DNA from: Ramlibacter tataouinensis
GTDB taxonomy: Bacteria > Pseudomonadota > Gammaproteobacteria > Burkholderiales > Burkholderiaceae_C
Reading direction: 5' to 3'
Assembly: GCF_001580455.1 (NCBI RefSeq)
Contig: NZ_CP010951.1
Span: 372,001-436,000 of the forward strand
Length of the DNA stretch: 64,000 nt
Part shown: positions 54,601 through 62,056 of the stretch, piece after piece
Position numbering within the stretch: position 1 is the first letter of the stretch
How the letters are laid out: the number at the start of each line of letters is the position of its first letter
The notes under the pieces: generated by a model
The model's input: the letters and a program-made list of their open reading frames with translations, nothing else
The model's database searches: none
Told to the model about the DNA's origin: nothing
Made by a program: the position numbers and the translations under genes

Positions 54601-54842
54601 TTCATGTACATCATCCGGTCCGCGCCGTTGACCTGCTGCTCGATGGGTGCGGCCACGTTCTGTGACACCACCTCGGCACTCGCGCCCGGGTAGGTGGCAG
54701 TTACCTGGATCTGCGGCGGCGTGATCTCGGGGAACTGCGCGATCGGCAGGTTCAGCATCGCCACCGTGCCGGCGATGACCAGGATGATCGAGATGACCGA
54801 CGCGAAGATCGGCCGGTCGATGAAGAAGTGGGCAAATTTCAT
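51636..54842 (-). CDS. RND multidrug efflux transporter (AcrB/MexB-type HAE1 permease)
   Basis: 1068 residues, the normal HAE1 length. Twelve-helix architecture with two large periplasmic loops. N-terminal MKFAHFFIDRPIFASVISIILVIAGTVAMLNLPIAQFP; the proton relay is present as Asp411-Asp412 in IGIVVDDAIVVVENVER and Lys939 in ALAAKNAILIFEF, matching Asp407, Asp408 and Lys940 of E. coli AcrB. It exports hydrophobic and amphiphilic compounds using the proton gradient. Its start overlaps the adaptor stop by 4 bp. No local TetR-type repressor gene is in the window, so control is probably from elsewhere. Confidence 0.97.
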   Translation of the reverse strand: MKFAHFFIDRPIFASVISIILVIAGTVAMLNLPIAQFPEITPPQIQVTATYPGASAEVVSQNVAAPIEQQVNGADRMMYMNSTSSSTGNMSLSIFFEIGTDPELAQVDVQNRVNLALPQLPSAVSAQGVSVQKKSSAFMMIIAIFSPDDSLGTTYVANYANINVLDAIKRIPGANQAAILGYPDYAMRIWLRPDRMASLKLTATDIQNAVAQQNQQFAAGRLGASPTARPVQQTIPVATSGRMIETEQFDNIILRAESGTGAIVRVKDVGRAELGSKDYSIRGKFNGKTATLIAIYQQPGANALQVAKDVRATLERLRPAFPNGLEYNISLDTTEFVKESINEVVHTFIEAVILVVLVVYLFLQSFRATLVPILAVPVSIIGAFIGMSAMGFSVNMLTLFGMVLAIGIVVDDAIVVVENVERNMSEFHLPPREAAKKAMDEVTGPVIAIVLVLCAVFIPVAFLSGITGQLYKQFAITIAVSVVLSGVVALTLAPALSAILLKPHAPGPRKGFFGWFNRQFDRLTSGYTAGVKWAIRRAFLAIALIVAMTAVTLGLFSRVPSSFLPVEDQGYIYTAVIMPDAASLDRTEVITDRVQQWYSKQPGVVAVATAPGFSLIDSQNKTNAGVLFVSLAGFAERKDAELQADALIRRASEEFAGIREAVVVPLNPPSIPGLGTTGGFEFWVQSEGDASYQQIEGVARDLIAKARQRPELAGVSSTINSRGRQMLVDVDREKAESLGVPVQEVYSTLQTLFGSLYVSQFPKSSRLFQVILQAEPDFRMRPEDLQNMFVRNKAGDMVPLKAMCSTRYVTGADIVTRFNNFQAAKITGGPAPGYSSGQALAVMEELARDLPQGFSFAWSGQAFEERTAGSTAGLVFAFALVMVFLILAAQYEKWTLPIGVLLAVPFALFGAILAIWMRGTENDVYFQIGLTVLIALAAKNAILIFEFAVELQHKEKMSALDAALEAAKLRLRPIIMTSLAFILGCVPLAIASGASSASRHSLGTGVIGGMLGATVIAIFVIPMFYWGLIVLSDRFAGKKAPHPKEPPAPPHGSVLPEGTPAAKVDDGF

Positions 54843-56032
54843 TGCTTGGTTCCGCTCGCGCCCGCCGCGGCGGCAGCCGCGCTGGCCGGCGCGCTCGCGG
54901 GCGACGCCGCTGCCGGGGTTTCCTTCACAGCCACGCCGGGCGCCAGCTTCAGGAAGCCGCCGACGATGACGTGCTCACCATCCTTCAGGCCGGAATCGAC
55001 CAGCCAGTTGTCGCCCATCCAGACTCCGGCCTCGACGGTGCGCTGCGCCGCCTTGCCGTCGGGACCGACGATCCACACGTAGGTGCCGCGCGGCCCCTCC
55101 TGCATCGCCACCTGCGGCACGATGATCGCGTTCAATCGCGAGAAGCCCCGCACCTTGACGCGCACGAATTGCCCCGGCCGCAATGTCCCTTGCGGGTTGG
55201 GCAATTCGGCCCGTATCAGGAAGGTGCCGGTCGTTTCGCTGAAGGCGGCATCGGCAAAGGTGATGCGGCCGGCCGTGGGAAAGGTGCTGCCGTCGGCCAG
55301 CACCACGTCCACCATGTACTTGTCGTCCTGGCTTGGTTTGAGCCGTCCCTTGGACAGGTCGGAGCGCAGCCGCAGCGTCTCGTTCTCGGACACGCTGAAG
55401 TTCACGCGCATCGGATCGAGCTTGGCGACATAGGTCAGCAGGCTGTTCTGCGCGTTCACGTAGGCACCGTCCTGCACCTTGGCGAAGGACGACAGGCCCG
55501 CCACCGGCGCCGTGATCGTCGTATAGCCGAGATTGAGCTTGGCGTTGATCACCTTGGCTTGCGCGGACTCCACCGCGGCGGCGGCGGCCTGCTCCTGGCC
55601 CTGCGCGTCATCGAGTTCCTTCTTGGCCAGCGCATCCTCCTGCACCAGCGGCCGCACACGGTTGAGATTGGCACGCGCGGTGGTCAGGCGTGCCTTCTGC
55701 TGGGCCAGTTCGCCTTCGGCCGCCTGGAGCGCGGCCTGGAACGGCTTCTTGTCCATCACGAACATCACCTGCCCGGGCTTGACCGGCGTGCCTTCTGTGT
55801 ACATGCGCTTTTCCAGGAAGCCTTCGACCCGGGCCCGGATCTCCACCTGCTGCGAGCTCTCGGTCTGGCCGACGAACTCGTAGAGGTAGGGCACCTCGCG
55901 CGATTGCACGGTGACGGTCGTCACCTCAGCGACCATCGGCCCCGCGGCCGGCGCCTTCTTGCCGCCTCCGCAGCCGCCGGCCAGCGCGATGGGCACGAGC
56001 GCTGCGACACACATGAGCTGCCGATATGACAT
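54839..56032 (-). CDS. RND efflux periplasmic adaptor subunit (AcrA/MexA-like)
   Basis: 397 residues from the ATG at 56032 behind AGGAGG. A probable lipoprotein leader ends at Cys21 (LAGGC). Domain order is typical: beta-barrel start TVTVQSREVPYLYEFVGQTESSQQVEIRARVEGFLEK (lipoyl half 1), an alpha-hairpin with QKARLTTARANLNRVRPLVQEDALAKKELDDAQGQEQAAAAAVESAQAKV, lipoyl half 2 LGYTTITAPVAGLSSFAKVQDGAYV, then the membrane-proximal domain. The C-terminus is an Ala/Ser/Pro-rich tail. First gene of the adaptor-pump-channel operon, divergent from the decarboxylase gene with 235 bp between them. Confidence 0.96.
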   Translation of the reverse strand: MSYRQLMCVAALVPIALAGGCGGGKKAPAAGPMVAEVTTVTVQSREVPYLYEFVGQTESSQQVEIRARVEGFLEKRMYTEGTPVKPGQVMFVMDKKPFQAALQAAEGELAQQKARLTTARANLNRVRPLVQEDALAKKELDDAQGQEQAAAAAVESAQAKVINAKLNLGYTTITAPVAGLSSFAKVQDGAYVNAQNSLLTYVAKLDPMRVNFSVSENETLRLRSDLSKGRLKPSQDDKYMVDVVLADGSTFPTAGRITFADAAFSETTGTFLIRAELPNPQGTLRPGQFVRVKVRGFSRLNAIIVPQVAMQEGPRGTYVWIVGPDGKAAQRTVEAGVWMGDNWLVDSGLKDGEHVIVGGFLKLAPGVAVKETPAAASPASAPASAAAAAAGASGTKQ

Positions 56033-56267
56033 CGTCGTTTCCTCCTGAGCTGCCGGCACGGCCATGCCGCTGCATGGACGCAGGTCAGCACAGTCTTTGG
56101 TCCGAACCCGCGCACGTCAATTAGGGTGAGGGGCAGTGTTCCCGGCATGGGGTCCTGCACGGACCTGCATTTCCCCTTTCCCGCATTTCCCGCTGGATGG
56201 CCTTGACGTACGCTGAACGCGCAGGCCTCTGCAGTCCGCGAGGCCACCACGCACGGAGAGGATCCCC

Positions 56268-59063
56268 ATGTCGAGAGACCGATCGGCTTCACAGTCCAGC
56301 GACAACCTCACGCTGGCCGACTTCTTTTCCGCCACCGATGCGCGCCGCGACCGATGGAGCCGGCTGCAGGCGTGCGCGGAAGCCTATGCCGCGGGCCGCG
56401 GTGACCGTGCCAAGCTGGCGTCTGAAATCGGCGCGCTGTTCGCGGAAATGGAGCCGCTCGAGAACTACTGGGCCTACCCGGGCACCGGACTGATGCGCGC
56501 GCTGCGGGAACTGGCCGAGGGGCGCGACGCCCCCGGCTTCGCCAGTGCCGTGCACCGGATCAAGACGGCGATCTTCTCCAGCGCGTACCGGCGAGACCCG
56601 GCCGCCTGGAACCTCGAAGAGGAAAGCGGCGACATGAGCTTTGCCGACCGCCTGCCCCCCGGCATGGCGCCCGATGTAGCGCAGCGGCCCTACTTCGAAC
56701 TGCTCACCGTGGCGCCGGAAAGCGCGCGAACCAACCAGCCGCAACGCGAGCTGCGCAAGCTCCGGCGACCCGAGGATCCGTTCACCTATGAGACGGTGCC
56801 GACCTTCACTTTCGAAGACGCGCTCGTCGCCACCATCGTCAACACCAACATCCAGGCCGTGGTGATCTACGACGGCTTTCAGTTCAAGTCGCGCCATGCG
56901 CTGCCCGCGCTGGGCGATCTGCTCCGGCGCCACGGCGAGATCGAGGACGACGGCATGCCGCGCAACTACGGCCTGCGCCTGGCCAGCGGGATCAAGAAGA
57001 TCCGCCCCGAGCTCGACGTGTACCTTGTGAGCGAGCGCGGCGTCGAGGAAGCCGCCACCAGCGAGTTGAGCCGGCTGGTGCGGCGGGTGTTCTACGAGGT
57101 CGAGGAACTGATGGAGATCCACCTGAGCATCCTCGCCGGCGTGATGGAACGCTACGAGACGCCCTATTTCGACAACCTGAAGAAGTACGCGGCCCGGCCC
57201 GTTGGCACCTTCCACGCGCTGCCGGTCGCCCGCGGCAAGTCGATCTTCAAGTCGCACTGGATCCGTGACATGGGCCACTTCTATGGCGCCAATCTGTTCC
57301 TGGCGGAATCCTCGGCCACCTCCGGCGGCCTGGACAGCCTGCTCGACCCGGTGGGCAACATCAAGGAGGCGCAGGAGAAGGCAGCACGCGCCTTCGGCGC
57401 GCACCACGTCTTCTTCGGAACCAACGGCACCTCGACCTCGAACAAGATCGTGGTGCAGGCCCTGTGCCGGCCGGGCGACATCGTGCTGATCGACCGAAAC
57501 TGCCACAAGTCGCACCACTACGGCCTGGTGCTCGCCGGCTCGCAGCCACTGTACCTGGAAGCCTTCCCGATGGTGCAGTACTCGATGTACGGCGCCGTGC
57601 CGCTGCGCACGATCAAGCAGGCGCTGCTCACGTTGAAGGCCGAAGGCAAGCTGGACAAGGCGCGCCTGGTGGACCTGACCAACTGCACCTTCGACGGCCA
57701 CATGTACAACTGCCGGCGCGTGATGGAGGAGTGCCTGGCGATCAAGCCCGACCTGATCTTCCTGTGGGACGAGGCCTGGTTCGGCTTCGCCCGTTTCTCT
57801 GCCTTCCACCGCCGGCGCACGGGCATGGGCGCGGCCCAGGCGATCGAGGAAATGCTGGCCTCGGCCTCCTACCGGGACGCCTACGAGGAATGGAAGTCCA
57901 AGATGAAGGGCAAGGTTGGCGACGACCTGGATCCCAACGATCCCGCCCTGCTGGACACGCGGCTCATGCCCGACCCCGACCGCACGCGCCTGCGCGTGTA
58001 CCAGACCAACTCGACCCACAAGTCGATGTCGGCGCTGCGCCAGGGCTCGATGATCTTCGTGCGCGACCAGGATTTCGTGCACGTCGAGGAGCAGTTCCAC
58101 GAGGCCTTCTACACGCACACGTCCACCTCGCCCAACCTGCAGATCATCGCCTCGCTCGACCTGGCTCGGCGGCAGATGGAGTTGGAAGGCTACGAACTGG
58201 TGCTGTCGTCGATCGACCTGGCGCTGGACCTGCGCAAGCAGGTCAACAACCATCCGCTGATCTCCAAGTACTTCCACATCACCACGCCGGGCGAGATGGT
58301 GCCCCGGGAGTTCCGCGAGTCGGGGGTCGAGGACTACGGCCGCCCGAACGCGAGCTGGGACCGGGTGCTGGAGGCCTGGGAAAACGACGAGTTCGCGCTC
58401 GACCCCACCCGGCTGACCATCGTCACCGGCCGGGCGGGCTACGACGGCACGCAGTTCAAGGGGCTGCTGGCCTCCAAGTACGACGTCCAGATCAACAAGA
58501 CCTCGCGCAATTCGATCCTGGTGCAGACCAACATCAACAACTCGCGCAGCGACGTCGCCCACCTGCTGAAGGTGCTGGCTGATGTGTCACGCGATGTGGA
58601 GCAGAGGCTGGCCGAGGGCGGCGCCGCGGCACAGGAAGCGTTCAAGGCGCGCGTGAAGGCGCTGATGGAGGACGTCCCCGACCTGCCGAACTTCAGCCGT
58701 TTCCACGAGGTGTACCGCGACAACGCCAAGAGCGGCACCTCGGAAGGACACATGCGGGCCGCCTTCTTCTCCGCCTACCGCGAAGAGCAATGCGAACACA
58801 TGAAGCTGAACCATCCGGACGTGGATGTCCGCATCCAGAAGGGGCCTCCGCTGGTGTCGGCCAACTTCGTGATCCCCTACCCGCCGGGCTTCCCGATCAT
58901 GGTGCCTGGGCAGGTGATCGAAGCGGACACGATCGAGTTCATGCGCAAGCTCGACGTCAAGGAGATCCATGGCTACAACGCCTCGCTCGGCCTGAAACTG
59001 CTCAAGCCCGAGGCCATTAGCCAACGCGCCACCTCGAAAAAGGGGCCGGCACCGGAGCTTTGA
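56268..59063 (+). CDS. Orn/Lys/Arg-type PLP decarboxylase with long N-terminus
   Basis: 931 residues, about 175-215 longer than E. coli AdiA or LdcC. PLP-site residues: Lys585 in QTNSTHKSMSAL, Asp501 in LIFLWDEAWFGFARF and His413 in IDRNCHKSHHYGLVLAG; the wing/receiver-like N-domain covers about 180-310 and the major domain begins at MGHFYGANLFLAESSATSGGLDSLLDP. Two additions stand out: an N-terminal helical stretch (1-130) and an insert of about 50 residues between the PLP Asp and Lys (515-575). Product would be CO2 plus an amine, consuming a cytosolic proton. The substrate cannot be called. Followed at 90 bp by an AspT-family antiporter. Ribosome site GGAGAGG. Confidence 0.88.
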   Translation: MSRDRSASQSSDNLTLADFFSATDARRDRWSRLQACAEAYAAGRGDRAKLASEIGALFAEMEPLENYWAYPGTGLMRALRELAEGRDAPGFASAVHRIKTAIFSSAYRRDPAAWNLEEESGDMSFADRLPPGMAPDVAQRPYFELLTVAPESARTNQPQRELRKLRRPEDPFTYETVPTFTFEDALVATIVNTNIQAVVIYDGFQFKSRHALPALGDLLRRHGEIEDDGMPRNYGLRLASGIKKIRPELDVYLVSERGVEEAATSELSRLVRRVFYEVEELMEIHLSILAGVMERYETPYFDNLKKYAARPVGTFHALPVARGKSIFKSHWIRDMGHFYGANLFLAESSATSGGLDSLLDPVGNIKEAQEKAARAFGAHHVFFGTNGTSTSNKIVVQALCRPGDIVLIDRNCHKSHHYGLVLAGSQPLYLEAFPMVQYSMYGAVPLRTIKQALLTLKAEGKLDKARLVDLTNCTFDGHMYNCRRVMEECLAIKPDLIFLWDEAWFGFARFSAFHRRRTGMGAAQAIEEMLASASYRDAYEEWKSKMKGKVGDDLDPNDPALLDTRLMPDPDRTRLRVYQTNSTHKSMSALRQGSMIFVRDQDFVHVEEQFHEAFYTHTSTSPNLQIIASLDLARRQMELEGYELVLSSIDLALDLRKQVNNHPLISKYFHITTPGEMVPREFRESGVEDYGRPNASWDRVLEAWENDEFALDPTRLTIVTGRAGYDGTQFKGLLASKYDVQINKTSRNSILVQTNINNSRSDVAHLLKVLADVSRDVEQRLAEGGAAAQEAFKARVKALMEDVPDLPNFSRFHEVYRDNAKSGTSEGHMRAAFFSAYREEQCEHMKLNHPDVDVRIQKGPPLVSANFVIPYPPGFPIMVPGQVIEADTIEFMRKLDVKEIHGYNASLGLKLLKPEAISQRATSKKGPAPEL

Positions 59064-59084
59064 AATAGCCGGCGCCGGAGCTAT
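59045..59084. repeat. Short direct repeat with ATAGC/GCTAT arms after the decarboxylase gene
   Basis: GCCGGCACCGGAGCT (59045-59059) recurs as GCCGGCGCCGGAGCT (59068-59082), one mismatch, 23 bp apart and spanning the stop codon. The second copy is framed by ATAGC and GCTAT (59065-59084), similar to the AATAGC/GCTATT core of the palindrome at 18178-18199. Confidence 0.45.
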
Positions 59085-59153
59085 AGCGTTTGTGCCACAT
59101 CAGCGACGAAACCGACGTAACAACCGAAGTAACAACCAGCTGGGGAGCTGACC

Positions 59154-60857
59154 ATGAAAGACATCTTCGAGTGGCTTGCGAAAAACCCATTCATGCTGCT
59201 GTTCGTGACCGTGGGCCTCGCGGTCTGGGTCGGCAAGTTCAGCGTGAAGGGCTACGGGCTGGGCATGGTGGCAGCGGCGATCGTCGTTGGTTGCGCGATG
59301 TCCACCTGGGCGTCGCTGTACGGGGTCAAGCTGGAGTTGAACAACTTCGCGAAGAGCCTCTTCTACTACCTGTTCATGTATGGCGTGGGGCTGCGCGTCG
59401 GACCCTCGTTTGTTAACAGCTTGAAAGGGGACGGGCTCAAGTTCACTTTCCTGGCGCTACTCTCATCGCTCATGGGATTGGCACTCTGCGTCATCGGTGC
59501 ACGCTGGCTCGACTTGCCCATGGGCGCGGCCGGCGGCCTGGTGGCCGGTTCGCAGACCATGTCCGCGGCCATCGGCTCGGCTGAACAGGCGGTGGAACAG
59601 GGCGCGGTGCAACTGGCTTCGGGCACCACGCCTGAACAGGTGTCCGCGATGATCGCGCTGTCCTACGGCATCAGCTACATCTGGGGCACGGTCGGCATCA
59701 TCCTGATCTGCAAGTACCTACCCCGCTGGTGGGGCATCGATGCCAGAGCCGCCGCCATCCAGTACGAAAAGGAAAACGGCGTTCGCAACGTCGATGACGC
59801 GGGGCTGACCGGCTACCGGCCATTCGCCGCGCGGGCCTACAAGCTCGAAAACCGCGAATGGGCTGGCAAGAGCATCCAGGATTTCCGGAACAAGTATCCG
59901 GAATATCGCGTGCTGAACGTGCGGCGTGGCGAGGACCTGCTGGGCGCGGACCCCGACGTCAGGCTCCAAGCGAACGACATCATCGCGCTGGCCGGCACCC
60001 GTGGGGACATGACCCAGCACATGGGCGCGCTCGGGCCGGAAATCGACGACGCGAGGACGCTGAACGTCCCGCTGGCGCAGGCCGAGATCCTGATGACCAA
60101 CAAGGAGGCCGTGGGGCGGGAACTGGGTTCGTTCAGCCGCGGTGAACTGGCGGGTCAGGTTCAGGTCACGCGCATCGAACGCGCAGGGCAGCCGATCCCG
60201 GTGGGCACCGGCACGAAGCTGCAGCGCCTGGACGTCATGTTCGTCGCGGGCTTGACTGATGCGGTGAAGCGGGCCGGCGAGATCCTCGGCCGCATCGCCA
60301 CGCCCAACACCAGCACCGACCTGCTCACGCTGTCGGTGGGCATGATCCTGGGCCTGTTGATCGGCGCGATCTCCTTCCCGGCTTTCGGCGCCAGCGTGGG
60401 CCTGGGCAACGCCGGCGGCCTGCTGGTGTCCGGCGTCATCGTGTCCTCGCTGCAGTCGCGGCTGCGCTTCTTCGGCAACACGCCGAACGCCGCGCGCAAC
60501 ATCCTCGAGGACCTGGGCCTGGTGGTGTTCGTGTGCATCGTCGGCATCAATGCCGGCAATTCGCTGCTGTCTCAGCTGACCGGGGCGCTCGCGCTCAAGA
60601 TCTTCCTGGTTGGCTTCGTCGCCTGCACCATCCCGCCCTTCATCGTGTGGGCGCTGGGCTATCACGTTTTCAAGATCAATCCCGCCGTGCTGATGGGCGG
60701 TGTCGCGGGCGCGCGCTCGCACTCCGGCCCCTGCCGCGAGGCGGCCAAGGAAATCAACAGCTCCGTACCGTGGATCGGATTCCCGGTCGGATATGCCGTG
60801 TCCGGCATCCTGCTGACGATCTTCGGCTACTTCGCGATGGTGCTTGCCGCTAGATGA
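59154..60857 (+). CDS. AspT-family (AAEx) aspartate:alanine-type antiporter, copy 1
   Basis: 567 residues. Two halves of about five membrane helices each (residues 1-190 and 390-567) flank a cytosolic part with two TrkA_C/RCK_C-like domains (about 220-300 and 305-385; ARAYKLENREWAGKSIQDFRNKYPEYRVLNVRRG, LQANDIIALAGTRGDM). Gly-rich repeats GAAGGLVAGSQTMSAAIGSAEQAVEQG and LMGGVAGARSHSGPCREAAKE are the family's hairpin motifs. AspT exchanges aspartate for alanine in partnership with an aspartate decarboxylase; here the partner is an Orn/Lys/Arg-fold decarboxylase. Strong GGGGAGCTG ribosome site. Confidence 0.92.
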   Translation: MKDIFEWLAKNPFMLLFVTVGLAVWVGKFSVKGYGLGMVAAAIVVGCAMSTWASLYGVKLELNNFAKSLFYYLFMYGVGLRVGPSFVNSLKGDGLKFTFLALLSSLMGLALCVIGARWLDLPMGAAGGLVAGSQTMSAAIGSAEQAVEQGAVQLASGTTPEQVSAMIALSYGISYIWGTVGIILICKYLPRWWGIDARAAAIQYEKENGVRNVDDAGLTGYRPFAARAYKLENREWAGKSIQDFRNKYPEYRVLNVRRGEDLLGADPDVRLQANDIIALAGTRGDMTQHMGALGPEIDDARTLNVPLAQAEILMTNKEAVGRELGSFSRGELAGQVQVTRIERAGQPIPVGTGTKLQRLDVMFVAGLTDAVKRAGEILGRIATPNTSTDLLTLSVGMILGLLIGAISFPAFGASVGLGNAGGLLVSGVIVSSLQSRLRFFGNTPNAARNILEDLGLVVFVCIVGINAGNSLLSQLTGALALKIFLVGFVACTIPPFIVWALGYHVFKINPAVLMGGVAGARSHSGPCREAAKEINSSVPWIGFPVGYAVSGILLTIFGYFAMVLAAR

Positions 60858-60876
60858 AGTTTTTTGACAGGAGCTG

Positions 60877-61998
60877 ATGACCATGACGAAGATGAAGTTG
60901 ATTTCCCTCGTTCCGCTGTCGATGGCTGGAGCGGCACTAGCGCAGGTGGGTGGCACCGGCGGCGCCGCGGTAACCACCAGCAACGTCAGCCTCTTCGGCG
61001 TGGTCGACATCGCAGCGTCCTGGGGCAAGGGCGATGTCGCGGATTCGACCCGTCTGGTGCAAGGCGCCAACACCCAATCACGCGTCGGCTTCCGGGGCGT
61101 CGAGGATTTGGGCGGCGGTGTAGGTGCCGGCTTCTGGCTGGAAGCGGGGGTGAACGCCGACAACGGGACAGGCGCGGCCTCCAACACCAACAACCAGTTG
61201 CTCCCCGCGGGGGCGACGCCCAACAACGGCGCCGGCGGCCTCACCTTCAACCGCCGGTCGACGGTAAGCCTGCTGAGCCGGTTCGGCGAATTGCGCCTCG
61301 GGCGCGACTATGTCGCCACCTACCGCAACCGCGACCAGGTCGACCCCTTCACCACCAACGGCGTCGGCGGCAACGTGGCGGATCAGCTCAACATCACGCC
61401 GGTGACGGGCGTGCGCGCCTCGAACATGATCGGCTACTTCCTCCCGGGCAACCTGGGCGGCTTCTTCGGCGAGGCGCAGTACTTCATGGGCGAGAACCCC
61501 GACAACACCGTGAACGACAAGGACGGCAGCGGCTACCAGGCCCGGCTGGGATGGGCGAGCGGTCCCTTCGGCATCGCGGCCGCCTACGGGGTCACGCGCT
61601 ATGCCACGACGGCCACCATTGGCGACGTCACCTCCTGGAACGTGGGCGGCCACTGGGACTTCGGCTTCCTGAGGCTCATGGGCGGCTGGTACGACGACCA
61701 GATGGATTCGCTGGTGAAGGTCAACGCCGAAGGCTACCTGGTCGGCGCGGTGATGCCGATCGGCGCCGGCGAGCTCAAGGCCTCGTTCTCGTCGTACGAG
61801 ACGGATGCCGCCACCAACCCGACGGCACGCAAGATCGCCGTCGGCTACGTGCACAACATGTCCAAGCGCACGGCGGCCTATGTGACCTACGCGCACCTGG
61901 AGAACCGCGGCTCGGCGGCCGCCAGCCTGGCCGGCTCGATCACTGCCCCGGGCAAGAACTCCGACGGCATCGACGTCGGCCTGAAGCACAGCTTCTGA
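60877..61998 (+). CDS. General bacterial porin (Porin_4, Burkholderiales type)
   Basis: 373 residues from the ATG at 60877 with AGGAG seven bases upstream. Signal peptide ends near GAALAQ. The body is a 16-strand trimeric-porin pattern: VSLFGVVDIAASWGKGDVADSTRLVQG, SRVGFRGVEDLGGGVGAGFWLEAGV, FNRRSTVSLLSRFGELRLGRDYVATY, and it ends in GLKHSF with the C-terminal Phe recognised by the BAM complex. It provides passive outer-membrane diffusion. Its placement between two antiporter genes suggests it supplies the exchanged substrate to the periplasm. Confidence 0.93.
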   Translation: MTMTKMKLISLVPLSMAGAALAQVGGTGGAAVTTSNVSLFGVVDIAASWGKGDVADSTRLVQGANTQSRVGFRGVEDLGGGVGAGFWLEAGVNADNGTGAASNTNNQLLPAGATPNNGAGGLTFNRRSTVSLLSRFGELRLGRDYVATYRNRDQVDPFTTNGVGGNVADQLNITPVTGVRASNMIGYFLPGNLGGFFGEAQYFMGENPDNTVNDKDGSGYQARLGWASGPFGIAAAYGVTRYATTATIGDVTSWNVGGHWDFGFLRLMGGWYDDQMDSLVKVNAEGYLVGAVMPIGAGELKASFSSYETDAATNPTARKIAVGYVHNMSKRTAAYVTYAHLENRGSAAASLAGSITAPGKNSDGIDVGLKHSF

Positions 61999-62056
61999 AC
62001 CGACGAGAGGGAGCGTGGCCGGGAGCGCGCCTGGCGTCGTGAACCAGCCCTGAAAC

